Below are positions 39,836-48,192 of a DNA stretch of 64,000 bases, one piece after another. The notes beneath the pieces are model-generated. The model saw nothing but the letters and a program-made list of their open reading frames with translations. It did no database searches and was not told the origin of the DNA. Each line of letters begins with the position of its first letter. Positions within the stretch are counted from its first letter, which is position 1. The stretch is from Parashewanella tropica (GTDB lineage Bacteria > Pseudomonadota > Gammaproteobacteria > Enterobacterales > Shewanellaceae). Location: contig NZ_CP037951.1 in assembly GCF_004358445.1 (NCBI RefSeq), positions 18,501 through 82,500 of the forward strand. Reading direction: 5' to 3'. The position numbers and the translations under genes are program-made.

Positions 39836-41041
39836 GTGAGTGAACGCCTTTTTATACGACTAGGGACCCAGACTGACGATGTTTGTCAGTGGTTGGTATG
39901 GTCAGAACAAGAACAAGAAATTATTGCATCGGGTGAGTTACCAGATGCGACGCAGCTGCACACCTTAAGTGAGCGAGCGGGAGCTCGCCCTGTTGATGTC
40001 ATGGTGCCTACTTCAGCCATTACTCTGACAGAGGTGAACTTACCTGAAAAAGGCCAACGTCAGGCATTGAAAGCCTTACCTTTTATGTTGGAAGACGTAC
40101 TCGCACAAGATATCGACCAGCTTCACTTTGTGCCCGGTCCGCGTCATGGTAGTGCTTTGTCTGTGGCGATTGTCGCTCATGAGCAAATGCAGCTGTGGGT
40201 TGATTGGGTTAAAGCGGCGGGGCTTAATGTTAAGCGTATGATCCCCGATAGTTTAGCTCTACCGTTAGCCGATGGTTGCCAATGGGCCGCCATGACGATA
40301 AACGACGAATTGTTGATACGAATTGGCGAAGGACAAGGCCACAGTATTCCCAGTGCTTGGCAAGATGCCGTTTTACCTAAATTGCTGCCTCTGCAAGATG
40401 CAGAGGATGACATGGATACGGTGACCGTTGCTAATTACAGTCCACTGGAACTGCAAGGTGCTGAGTTGTTTTCACAACCGCTAGAGCTGCCTATGCTGGT
40501 ACTGGCGAAAGGTGCGCTACAAGCGCCAATGAATTTGATGACCGATCAATATCGGCCTAAACGAGAAAGCAATAAGACATTATTAGTATGGAAAAATGCG
40601 GCGATTATCGTTGGTGTGTGCCTATTGCTGAGCTTTATCCAGAAAGGGGTTGATATCTATCAAACCCATAAACAAATCGATGAGGTTAAGGCAGAAACGG
40701 TCGCTGTGTTTAAGCAGGCGACTGGGAGTCGAAGTAGTAAAAATGTCGAGACCATTCTCAGAAGTATGCTGAGAAAGTATCAAGGCAAGTCTTCAAACAG
40801 TGATATGTTTGCCATGATGAGTGGGTTAATTCAGGCGTTTGAAAAAGTGCCAAGTGTGCAGCCTAATTCGCTCCGATATGATGGTAATCGAGGTGAATTA
40901 AGATTACAGATCAGTGCTGATAGCTATGATCAAGTCGAAGCGTTTAAACAAGCAATAGGCAAAGGCTTTAACGTTGATAGTGGTGCTCAAAATAAAGAAG
41001 ATGACAAAGTCAGCACTATCCTAACCTTGAGGAATCACTGA
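39836..41041 (+). CDS. gspL: Type II secretion protein GspL
   Basis: The protein is 401 aa. The cytoplasmic actin-like part has LPFMLEDVLAQDIDQLHFV and binds GspE. One membrane helix, AAIIVGVCLLLSFIQKGVDI, lies near 258-277, and a small periplasmic ferredoxin-like domain follows. It starts with GTG, preceded by GGTGGAGAA. GspL recruits GspE to the platform and pairs with GspM. Confidence 0.94.
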   Translation: MSERLFIRLGTQTDDVCQWLVWSEQEQEIIASGELPDATQLHTLSERAGARPVDVMVPTSAITLTEVNLPEKGQRQALKALPFMLEDVLAQDIDQLHFVPGPRHGSALSVAIVAHEQMQLWVDWVKAAGLNVKRMIPDSLALPLADGCQWAAMTINDELLIRIGEGQGHSIPSAWQDAVLPKLLPLQDAEDDMDTVTVANYSPLELQGAELFSQPLELPMLVLAKGALQAPMNLMTDQYRPKRESNKTLLVWKNAAIIVGVCLLLSFIQKGVDIYQTHKQIDEVKAETVAVFKQATGSRSSKNVETILRSMLRKYQGKSSNSDMFAMMSGLIQAFEKVPSVQPNSLRYDGNRGELRLQISADSYDQVEAFKQAIGKGFNVDSGAQNKEDDKVSTILTLRNH

Positions 41042-41042
41042 T

Positions 41043-41522
41043 ATGAAACAACAATTTCTCAACTGGTGGAATGGCTTAGCCTTTCGTGAACAGCAATTAG
41101 TTGCGGTAGCTGGTGTAGTGGTGGCAATCACTATTTTTTATCTTGGGATTTGGAGCCCGATATCGTCGGCGCAGCAAAATGCTCAAGCTGATTTAGAGTA
41201 CGCAAAACAGTCGTTAATGCGAGTTAAGCAAGATGCCAATCGACTTATGGGTTACAAGCAAACCAATCGTGGTCAAAGTAGCCGAGGCAGCTTGAGTAAT
41301 ATCGTCAATCAACAAGCGGATCGATTTGGATTGACCATTACTCGTATGCAGCCACAAGGGGACAAAATTCAACTGTGGCTGGAGGATGCCCCGTTTAACG
41401 ATGTGTTGAGGTATTTAGATACCTTAGTGGCAAAGCAAGGCTTAACCGTGGATAGTTTTGATGTTGCCAATACTGATACCCTTGGCGTGGTGCGCATACG
41501 CCGAATTCAACTTTCACGTTAA
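41043..41522 (+). CDS. gspM: Type II secretion protein GspM
   Basis: This 159-aa protein has one N-terminal membrane helix, LVAVAGVVVAITIFYLGIW, after a short cytoplasmic segment, and a periplasmic domain with VNQQADRFGLTITRMQPQGD and LRYLDTLVAKQGLTV. GspM stabilises GspL in the platform. It follows gspL by 1 bp. Confidence 0.93.
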   Translation: MKQQFLNWWNGLAFREQQLVAVAGVVVAITIFYLGIWSPISSAQQNAQADLEYAKQSLMRVKQDANRLMGYKQTNRGQSSRGSLSNIVNQQADRFGLTITRMQPQGDKIQLWLEDAPFNDVLRYLDTLVAKQGLTVDSFDVANTDTLGVVRIRRIQLSR

Positions 41523-41536
41523 GAGGCAGGATAATA

Positions 41537-42298
41537 GTGAAACGAATCAAATACCTGATATTAGGCGTGATGGTTTATCTCATCTTTTTGGTAGTGCTCA
41601 TGCCGGCCAGTGTGGTGTTGCGTTTTGTAACGCTTCCGCCACAAGTGAAAATCAATGGGGTTGATGGCAGCATTTGGCATGGCAGTATCGATACAGTACA
41701 AGCTTATGGTCGACAGGCTGAGCAAGTGGAGTGGCAGATCCATCCATTGTCATTACTGACGGGAGCATTAAATCTTGATGTGAACGTGGGTAATCGCAAT
41801 TCTGCAATTTATGGAAAAACCAATCTTACACTCACCCCTTCTACTGTTAAGGTAATGGATTTAATGTTGCAAACCGACAGTCAAACGGTTATTGGCAAGG
41901 CGCGTTTGCCATTTCGCTCCGAAGTGGCGGGTGAGATAAATCTCAGTGTCTCTGAGTTTGCATATGGTCAGCCGTGGTGTGAGCGTTTATCTGGGCATCT
42001 GCAACTGCATAATCTTGAAGTGAATAATCAATTTGGTGACTTTCCCTTTGGGAGTTTTCGTTTAGGGATGGATTGCGATCAAGGAGATGTGATTGTGACC
42101 ACCACTGAAAAAGACAACCAAATTGGTGTCTCCGGTCGTTTATGGTTAAAGGCCAATGCTCAAGTGCAACTTCAAGCGAAAATCAAGCCCACCAATAACA
42201 TGCCTGCAAATGTTAGAGATAACTTAAATTTCCTTGGGCAACCTGACGCGCAAGGCGCTTATCCACTTACCTACAGTGGTCGAGTCCCCGGGTTGTAG
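41537..42298 (+). CDS. gspN: Type II secretion protein GspN
   Basis: This 253-aa protein has one N-terminal membrane helix, LILGVMVYLIFLVVLMPASV, and a periplasmic part with GVDGSIWHGSI and VEWQIHPLSLLTGALNLDV, typical of GspN. GspN is present in only some T2SS operons and its function is not settled. It is the last gene of the operon, 14 bp after gspM, and is followed by a terminator. Confidence 0.92.
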   Translation: MKRIKYLILGVMVYLIFLVVLMPASVVLRFVTLPPQVKINGVDGSIWHGSIDTVQAYGRQAEQVEWQIHPLSLLTGALNLDVNVGNRNSAIYGKTNLTLTPSTVKVMDLMLQTDSQTVIGKARLPFRSEVAGEINLSVSEFAYGQPWCERLSGHLQLHNLEVNNQFGDFPFGSFRLGMDCDQGDVIVTTTEKDNQIGVSGRLWLKANAQVQLQAKIKPTNNMPANVRDNLNFLGQPDAQGAYPLTYSGRVPGL

Positions 42299-42317
42299 TC
42301 TTCTTTCAAAAACAAAC

Positions 42318-42347
42318 AGCCGAAACGATTTTTGTTTCGGCTTTTTT
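42318..42347 (+). terminator. Rho-independent terminator of the gsp operon
   Basis: AGCCGAAAC and GTTTCGGCT pair around a 7-nt loop, followed directly by a T-run. It starts 20 bp after gspN and marks the end of the twelve-gene T2SS operon. Confidence 0.92.
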
Positions 42348-42639
42348 GTATGAATTTTGTATGAAAATATTACACCCTAAATAAAGGGGTTAGCCTGACA
42401 TTGTTATCTAAAACAGTACAAAGCAAAGGTAAATGTTAAAGTAATAGAGAAATCAACTGATTGAAAACGTTTATCCTAATAACCCTAGAGTTCTCATGGT
42501 TGTGATTCTGTGGTGAATTCGTACACTGTTCGCCTAATAAAAATTATTATGGTTAAGTAGAGTAAAGGCTCAAATATCAAAGAGTTAACCCTCTTTATAC
42601 GGTATGCCGTATTGCTTCTTATAAAACACGGATAGTGGT
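42348..42639 (+). other. Intergenic region before the chemotaxis receptor gene
   Basis: This AT-rich spacer of about 290 bp holds the promoter region of the chemoreceptor gene. I looked for a sigma-28 flagellar promoter of the TAAAGTTT/GCCGATAA type and did not find a good one. TACGGTATGCCGTA at 42597-42610 is a perfect 14-bp palindrome about 30 bp before the ATG and may be an operator. Confidence 0.45.
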
Positions 42640-44619
42640 ATGCGTTTAAAAACAAAGTTGTTAAGTTTTTCGTTATTATTGGGGTTACTTCCAGCATTAA
42701 TAATTGGCGTAATAAGTATTATTACTGCCAATCAATCGTTAAAGTCACAAACTTATCACCAACTCGAAGCAGTAAGGTCAATCAAAGCCAATCAAGTAAA
42801 GGCCTATCTTGCCAGTAGTGAAAAAGATGTGCAGTTAACCAGCAGTATCTTAAAAGAAATTCTCATCACAGATACCGGTTTGACCCTTCACAAACTCACT
42901 CATAAACATGCGCAAGTATTTGACGAGTTTATTGCACTGAAAGGGTATTACGACTTATTTATTATTGATCCACAAGGTACTGTCACTTATAGCGTAACCA
43001 AAGAAGCGGATTACCAAACTAACCTTGTAAGTGGGCCATATCGTAACTCTGGCCTAGCGGATGTGTATAGACAGGCAAAAAGTACTGGTCGATTAGCCGT
43101 AGCCGATTTTAAACCCTATGCGCCGAGCAATAATTCTCCACAGGCGTTCATTGGGCTACCTGTGAGGCTAAATGGAGAAGTGGTTGCGATTGCCGCTTTG
43201 CAGTTTTCCATTGAAGCGATCAATGCCATCATGCAACAGCGAGAAGGGATGGGGGAAACCGGAGAAACTTACTTAGTCGGGCCTGATTACCGAATGCGCT
43301 CCGATTCTTATCTTGACCCCGATGGACATAGTGTTGCAGCAAGCTTTGCGGGTACTGTTGCCAGTAACGGTGCAAAAACTCATGCCGTTAAGGAAGCGCT
43401 TAAAGGGAATACAGGTACTGAAATCAGCCTAGATTACAATAATCACTATGTCCTATCAGCCTACACACCCGTTGATTTTTATGGGATCCATTGGGCATTG
43501 TTGGCAGATATCGATGAAAAGGAAGCCTTTGCTGCAGTGACTGCATTAACCTATGAAATCGTGCTTATTTTGTTGGTGATCACGGGTATTGTCATCGTGT
43601 TGGCAACTCAATTAGCCAAAGGGATTTTAAAACCATTGGGTGGTGAGCCAGTTGATATGCAGCGTATTTCTGAGCAAATAGCTGATGGTGTGCTGGTAAA
43701 ACAGGAGGTGACCGAAAAGTCGGCAGGCGCTTTTCGCGCTATGCAGCATATGACTCAAAAGCTCTCTGATATGATTTTTACCATTCAAGCCAGTAGCGAT
43801 CAATTAACCAGTACCGCGGAAGAAACCAGCAGTGTCAGTTTACAGGCGAATCAAAGCTTACAAGAGCAACATGCTAGTATCGATAGTGTTGCCGTTGCAA
43901 TGAATGAAATGGCGGTAACTATTGATGATGTCGCAAGTAATGCTGTTGGTGTATCAAACCTTGCCCTTGATGCTCAAAAAATCTCTGAACAAGCCACAGA
44001 AAAAGTGCATTTAAGTATTAACAGCATGGGCTCATTGGTCGAGCAGGTGGATACCGCTTCTGACACGATTCAACAAGTGCAAGCTCACTCACAACAAATT
44101 GGTAGTGTTCTGGAGGTGATCCAAGGTATCGCAGAGCAAACCAACTTATTAGCTCTGAATGCCGCCATTGAAGCGGCTCGTGCAGGGGAGCAAGGTCGTG
44201 GCTTTGCCGTTGTTGCTGATGAAGTACGTCAATTGGCACAAAAAACCCAGCAATCAACCAGCCACATTGAGCAGATGATTGGGCAGCTTCAACAAGGCAC
44301 AACCGAAGCGGTACAAGTGATGAGTAGTTCAAGTGAAATTGCGCATGCGACTATTAGCTCTGCAAAGGAGAGCTCGACAGCGATTAAGCAAACGCTAGAA
44401 GAAATTAAACACATTACCGAAAATGCCGAGTTGATTGCGACAGCGGTATCACAACAATCCACAACGGCTGAAGAGATCAACCAAAGCTTTGAGTCCATTA
44501 AACAAGTGGCGTTAGAAAATGCCACGGGTGCCGAGCAAGTCTCAGCAGCCAGCCATGAACTGACTCAGTTGGCTTGTCAGTTACAAGAGCTTACGTCCAG
44601 CTTTCAAATTCGTGGATAG
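42640..44619 (+). CDS. Methyl-accepting chemotaxis protein with Cache sensor domain
   Basis: The protein is 659 aa. The first membrane helix is at about 8-30, and the periplasmic dCache-like sensor spans about 31-300 with [27 protein letters not shown] and [19 protein letters not shown] in order. The second helix, [20 protein letters not shown], is near 307-326, followed by a HAMP-like region. The signalling tip is [20 protein letters not shown] then [19 protein letters not shown]. It is a single gene; the ligand cannot be read from sequence. Confidence 0.94.
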   Translation: MRLKTKLLSFSLLLGLLPALIIGVISIITANQSLKSQTYHQLEAVRSIKANQVKAYLASSEKDVQLTSSILKEILITDTGLTLHKLTHKHAQVFDEFIALKGYYDLFIIDPQGTVTYSVTKEADYQTNLVSGPYRNSGLADVYRQAKSTGRLAVADFKPYAPSNNSPQAFIGLPVRLNGEVVAIAALQFSIEAINAIMQQREGMGETGETYLVGPDYRMRSDSYLDPDGHSVAASFAGTVASNGAKTHAVKEALKGNTGTEISLDYNNHYVLSAYTPVDFYGIHWALLADIDEKEAFAAVTALTYEIVLILLVITGIVIVLATQLAKGILKPLGGEPVDMQRISEQIADGVLVKQEVTEKSAGAFRAMQHMTQKLSDMIFTIQASSDQLTSTAEETSSVSLQANQSLQEQHASIDSVAVAMNEMAVTIDDVASNAVGVSNLALDAQKISEQATEKVHLSINSMGSLVEQVDTASDTIQQVQAHSQQIGSVLEVIQGIAEQTNLLALNAAIEAARAGEQGRGFAVVADEVRQLAQKTQQSTSHIEQMIGQLQQGTTEAVQVMSSSSEIAHATISSAKESSTAIKQTLEEIKHITENAELIATAVSQQSTTAEEINQSFESIKQVALENATGAEQVSAASHELTQLACQLQELTSSFQIRG

Positions 44620-44630
44620 CCAACAAAATA

Positions 44631-44659
44631 GGCCAAGCTACTTTTATCGTAGTTTGGCC
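44631..44659. terminator. Hairpin between convergent receptor and aminopeptidase genes
   Basis: GGCCAAGCTAC and GTAGTTTGGCC pair over 11 positions with one G-U pair and a 7-nt loop. It lies 11 bp after the receptor stop and 15 bp after the aminopeptidase stop. T-runs are short on both sides. Confidence 0.6.
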
Positions 44660-44674
44660 ACTATTTGTCCACTT

Positions 44675-45856
44675 CTATTTGAATCCCATTTCAATTACAT
44701 AACTTAGGGCTAATTGGCAAAAGTGCAGGGCATCGGTGCCGGTTGGATCTGAATTTTCCAAGGTATCATTTTTACTGTGAATGTTCGGATTCATATCATG
44801 CATATAAGCTTCAAAAGGCATGGCGGCTGGTACACCAATCGAGTCCCAGCTGGCGTGATCCGAACATGCATAGCCACATTTATCCGTACCGTAAGTAATA
44901 TTGGGTTGATACGTATCAATCAGAGTCTGTAAAAAATGAGTGAAGTCACTGTTGGTATGATCCATTTCAAAAATGATGTCTTTATCGGAGCCTTTGTAGT
45001 TAGTCATATCCAATTGCATAGCTGAGAGTACAGTAACAGGTTCTTTCTTGACGGTTTGCACAATATCACGTGAGCCCAATAAGCCACCTTCTTCTGCCGC
45101 ATAACCATAAAACCGAACCGTATACTCAGGCTGTATATGATTTTCGGCGAGTACTCGAATGACCTCAGTTTCAGACGCAATACCTGAACCGTCATCATCG
45201 GCGCCAGGGGCACGGCTATGTTTTCTGGTAAACATGCCTGCCGTTGAATCTAAGTGAGCACCAATGACGACCACTTTATCGGGATATTTACTGCCTTTGA
45301 TTTCAAGTTCTACCGATTTCTGTGGGAAGCTTTTGTGAGAAAATTGGCTGACAGTGGCATTCGCCCAACCTTTTACCAAGTTTTGCCATGTTGAAAACAG
45401 TTGATCAGAGGCGTTAGCACCCGTACTGAGTTTGTAAAATCGATTAGTATTGGCTGATTCCGTTTTGATTTCATTGACAATGTTATTGGCGTCTAATTGG
45501 GGCATCAACTGGTTAACTTTGTCTGCTTGGTCGATATTCGGGGCAACAAACTTAGAGTGAGGAGCGGGAGAATTAATGCTAGCGAGTGCTTGCTGCTCGG
45601 TTTCAAACGTCATAAAGCCACCTAAGCGATGATAGTGCTGGTGGAAGGATTGAGAGAACTCATTGAGCTGAGACTTTGGCAGTTTGATCACAGATAACTG
45701 AGAGTGAGTGATAGCTGAAACTTTTGTTGCTCCTTGATTAAGGGCAATCGATGTCATGGTTGTCGGTAGAGTCACCCAAACATCAGAGTGCGTACTGGCG
45801 TGACCTTGCAAGCAAAGTGCTAAGGGCAAAGTGGCGAGTACAGTTACCATACGCAT
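44675..45856 (-). CDS. Secreted M28 family zinc aminopeptidase
   Basis: The protein is 393 aa with a signal peptide ending QGHASTHS. A propeptide-like region precedes the catalytic domain of Vibrio leucyl-aminopeptidase type. Zinc ligands are seen as VVIGAHLDST (His201), PGADDDGSG, YAAEEGGLLGS with catalytic and ligand Glu, MQLDMTNY (Asp283) and NIHSKNDTLE. A disulfide CGYACSD is also typical. It should be exported and is a good T2SS substrate candidate given the gsp operon nearby. AAGGAGA precedes the ATG. Confidence 0.93.
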   Translation of the reverse strand: MRMVTVLATLPLALCLQGHASTHSDVWVTLPTTMTSIALNQGATKVSAITHSQLSVIKLPKSQLNEFSQSFHQHYHRLGGFMTFETEQQALASINSPAPHSKFVAPNIDQADKVNQLMPQLDANNIVNEIKTESANTNRFYKLSTGANASDQLFSTWQNLVKGWANATVSQFSHKSFPQKSVELEIKGSKYPDKVVVIGAHLDSTAGMFTRKHSRAPGADDDGSGIASETEVIRVLAENHIQPEYTVRFYGYAAEEGGLLGSRDIVQTVKKEPVTVLSAMQLDMTNYKGSDKDIIFEMDHTNSDFTHFLQTLIDTYQPNITYGTDKCGYACSDHASWDSIGVPAAMPFEAYMHDMNPNIHSKNDTLENSDPTGTDALHFCQLALSYVIEMGFK

Positions 45857-45944
45857 AGACAGTCTCCTTATCGAACGATAGAGGGTTAAATATTAACGAT
45901 AAGGGGTGATTGTATATGCCAAATAATGTATCTAGCCTTAATGC

Positions 45945-46595
45945 TTAAGCAATCAAAGTTCGTAAATCGGAGGTGCTGTCAAAATGGTCAAAGTGTTTAT
46001 GAGGTAACTGACTATCAGGATTTTCAACACCAATCACAAAGCCTATCCCCGCTTTTTTTGCTGCGGCTAGCACGTGCTCATTATCATCCACAAATAAACA
46101 GCGGCTTGGGGTTAAATCAAAGCGTGTAAAGAGTTGTGGCCAAAAGCGATGATCTTCTTTGGAATATCCCGTTTCATGGCTGGACATAAGGTGATCCAGC
46201 CCCGAGCCCAATTCAGTATGCTTTAATTTCAATGCCAAGCTCGTTGGATGGGCATTAGTGGCTAAGATCCTTGGTTTGTTCATGGTTTTTAGCGAATCTA
46301 AAAACGGCATGCAGTCATCGCGTAGCACGATTCTTTCTACTGATGACTCATGTAACTGAACGATGTCGATATTAAAACGCTGCTGCCAATAGTCTAAACA
46401 ATACCAATTCAGGGTTCCGGCCACTTCTTCATAAGCTTCTTCTACTAGGGCTTGCGCTTCAGTCACGCTGATGTTTTTGCTGCTGGCGATGGCTTGAGGA
46501 ACCGTGGTTAACCATAGGTGGTTATCAAAGTGTAAGTCCAACAAGGTGCCGTCCATATCTAAAAGTACTGCATCAATCTGTTGCCATGGCAGCAT
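45945..46595 (-). CDS. yrfG: GMP/IMP 5'-nucleotidase YrfG, HAD family
   Basis: The protein is 216 aa. HAD motif I is AVLLDMDGTLLDLHFD, motif II region is RILATNAHPTSLALKL, and motif IV is CLFVDDNEHVLAAA. The opening MLPWQQIDAVLLDMDGT fits YrfG, which removes phosphate from purine monophosphates. The ATG at 46595 has AGGAA upstream; the open frame extends to 46625 without such a site. It is divergent from nudE, as is common in Shewanella. Confidence 0.9.
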   Translation of the reverse strand: MLPWQQIDAVLLDMDGTLLDLHFDNHLWLTTVPQAIASSKNISVTEAQALVEEAYEEVAGTLNWYCLDYWQQRFNIDIVQLHESSVERIVLRDDCMPFLDSLKTMNKPRILATNAHPTSLALKLKHTELGSGLDHLMSSHETGYSKEDHRFWPQLFTRFDLTPSRCLFVDDNEHVLAAAKKAGIGFVIGVENPDSQLPHKHFDHFDSTSDLRTLIA

Positions 46596-46679
46596 AAAAA
46601 TTCCTATTGTAGTTATCGATTTCAATAGTAAGATTGTAGGTAGATTAAGGGAAAAACGGAATCCTTTCTTGGAGCGTGC

Positions 46680-47231
46680 ATGACACAGCCATTAAAAAAA
46701 CCTCAAATAGTAGATGCAAAAGTTGTTGCCCAAAGCCGCTTATTCACCATCGAACAGTTAGATTTGGTGTTTTCGAATGGGGCAGAGCGTCAGTATGAAC
46801 GTATGAAAGGCAACAATCGTGGGGCGGTAATGGTGGTGCCTGTTCACCAAGGTCAATTGTTATTAGCCCAAGAATACGCCGCAGGTACTCATAATTATGA
46901 AATAGGATTTCCAAAGGGCTTGATCGATGAAGGGGAAACGCCGGAGCAAGCCGCGAATCGAGAACTGCAAGAAGAAATTGGTTTCGGTACGGGTAAATTA
47001 ACCTTACTTAAAGAGCTCAGTCTCGTGCCCAGTTATTTTTCCAGTAAAATGCAGGTGTTTATCGCCGAAGATCTTTATGAAAGTCGCCTTGAAGGTGATG
47101 AGCCAGAGCCCATAGGTGTCATACCTTGGGATTTGAGTAATTGGCGAAATTTAATAGATACACCTAACTTTACAGAGTCGAGAAGTGTGAGTGCGCTGTT
47201 CTTGGCAATGGAATATTTAGCCAAATCTTAG
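46680..47231 (+). CDS. nudE: ADP compounds hydrolase NudE
   Basis: The protein is 183 aa with a full Nudix box, GLIDEGETPEQAANRELQEEIGF, written here as GX5EX7REXXEEXGF starting near residue 80. KGNNRGAVMVVPV before it and LSLVPSYFSSKMQVFIAEDL after it match NudE, which hydrolyses ADP-ribose, Ap3A and NADH. GGAG precedes the ATG. cysQ follows after 12 bp in one unit. Confidence 0.94.
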   Translation: MTQPLKKPQIVDAKVVAQSRLFTIEQLDLVFSNGAERQYERMKGNNRGAVMVVPVHQGQLLLAQEYAAGTHNYEIGFPKGLIDEGETPEQAANRELQEEIGFGTGKLTLLKELSLVPSYFSSKMQVFIAEDLYESRLEGDEPEPIGVIPWDLSNWRNLIDTPNFTESRSVSALFLAMEYLAKS

Positions 47232-47243
47232 GAGTTGTAGTAG

Positions 47244-48068
47244 ATGGCCACCGCTGTAGTAAACCTGCTTGATGATATTGTTGAATCCGTGATTTCGATT
47301 GCATCTCAAGCAGGCAAAACCATTAAATCCATTTATGAACAGGGGCAGTTTGAGCAACACATCAAGCAAGATGATACTCCTGTCACCAGTGCCGATCTGG
47401 CTGCACATAACGTGATTTGCCAATCCTTAACAGAGTTAACGCCAGAAATCCCGATTTTGTCAGAAGAGGCCGCCGATATCCCGCTTTCACAAAGACAAGA
47501 GTGGTCACAATATTGGCTAGTCGACCCTTTAGATGGGACGGGAGAGTTTATTGCGGGCAGCGGTGATTTTTCAGTATTGATTGCTTTGGTGCAAGATCAT
47601 CAACCAGTACTGGGAGTGGTTTACGCGCCAATGTCGGATGTTTGCTATTTTGCAATGAAGGGGCAAGGGGCCTTTAAACGTCAAAGTGGTTTAGATACAC
47701 GTATATATAGTGGACGAAATCTTGATAAAAAAGACAACCTAAAGATAGCGGTGAGTCGACGTCAAAATCCTGAAGATGTGTTGCAATTATTTTCAGAAGG
47801 TCAAACTTTTGAATTAGTACGCCTTGGTGGTGCGGCGTTAAAAAGCTGTTTGGTGGCAGAAGGTCAAGTTGATTGCTATGTCCGTGTGGGGCCAACGGGT
47901 GAATGGGATACGGGAGCGGCACAAGTGATCATTGAAGAAGCGGGTGGTAAGGTACTTGATACCCATTTACAATCGCTAACCTATAATCGCCGTGAGTCGT
48001 TAGAAAACCCAAACTTCATTGTAATTGGGCAACTCGATGATGATTGGAAGAATCGACTTAAACAATAA
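47244..48068 (+). CDS. cysQ: 3'(2'),5'-bisphosphate nucleotidase CysQ
   Basis: The protein is 274 aa, an inositol-monophosphatase-fold enzyme. Metal-binding residues lie in ILSEEAADIP, LVDPLDGTGEFIAGSGDFSV and GEWDTGAAQVIIEEAGGKVL. It converts PAP to AMP, which protects sulfate assimilation. AGGAG precedes the ATG. It forms a pair with nudE. Confidence 0.94.
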   Translation: MATAVVNLLDDIVESVISIASQAGKTIKSIYEQGQFEQHIKQDDTPVTSADLAAHNVICQSLTELTPEIPILSEEAADIPLSQRQEWSQYWLVDPLDGTGEFIAGSGDFSVLIALVQDHQPVLGVVYAPMSDVCYFAMKGQGAFKRQSGLDTRIYSGRNLDKKDNLKIAVSRRQNPEDVLQLFSEGQTFELVRLGGAALKSCLVAEGQVDCYVRVGPTGEWDTGAAQVIIEEAGGKVLDTHLQSLTYNRRESLENPNFIVIGQLDDDWKNRLKQ

Positions 48069-48192
48069 GTCATTTAATTTTAAGCAATTAGCTTAATAAA
48101 TCCTGAACAAAACTTGAATATTTCGCCGCTAAATTGTGATCCAGTTAGAATATTAACTCAGATTTACTGATAAATTTTTATGAGAGACGTGG

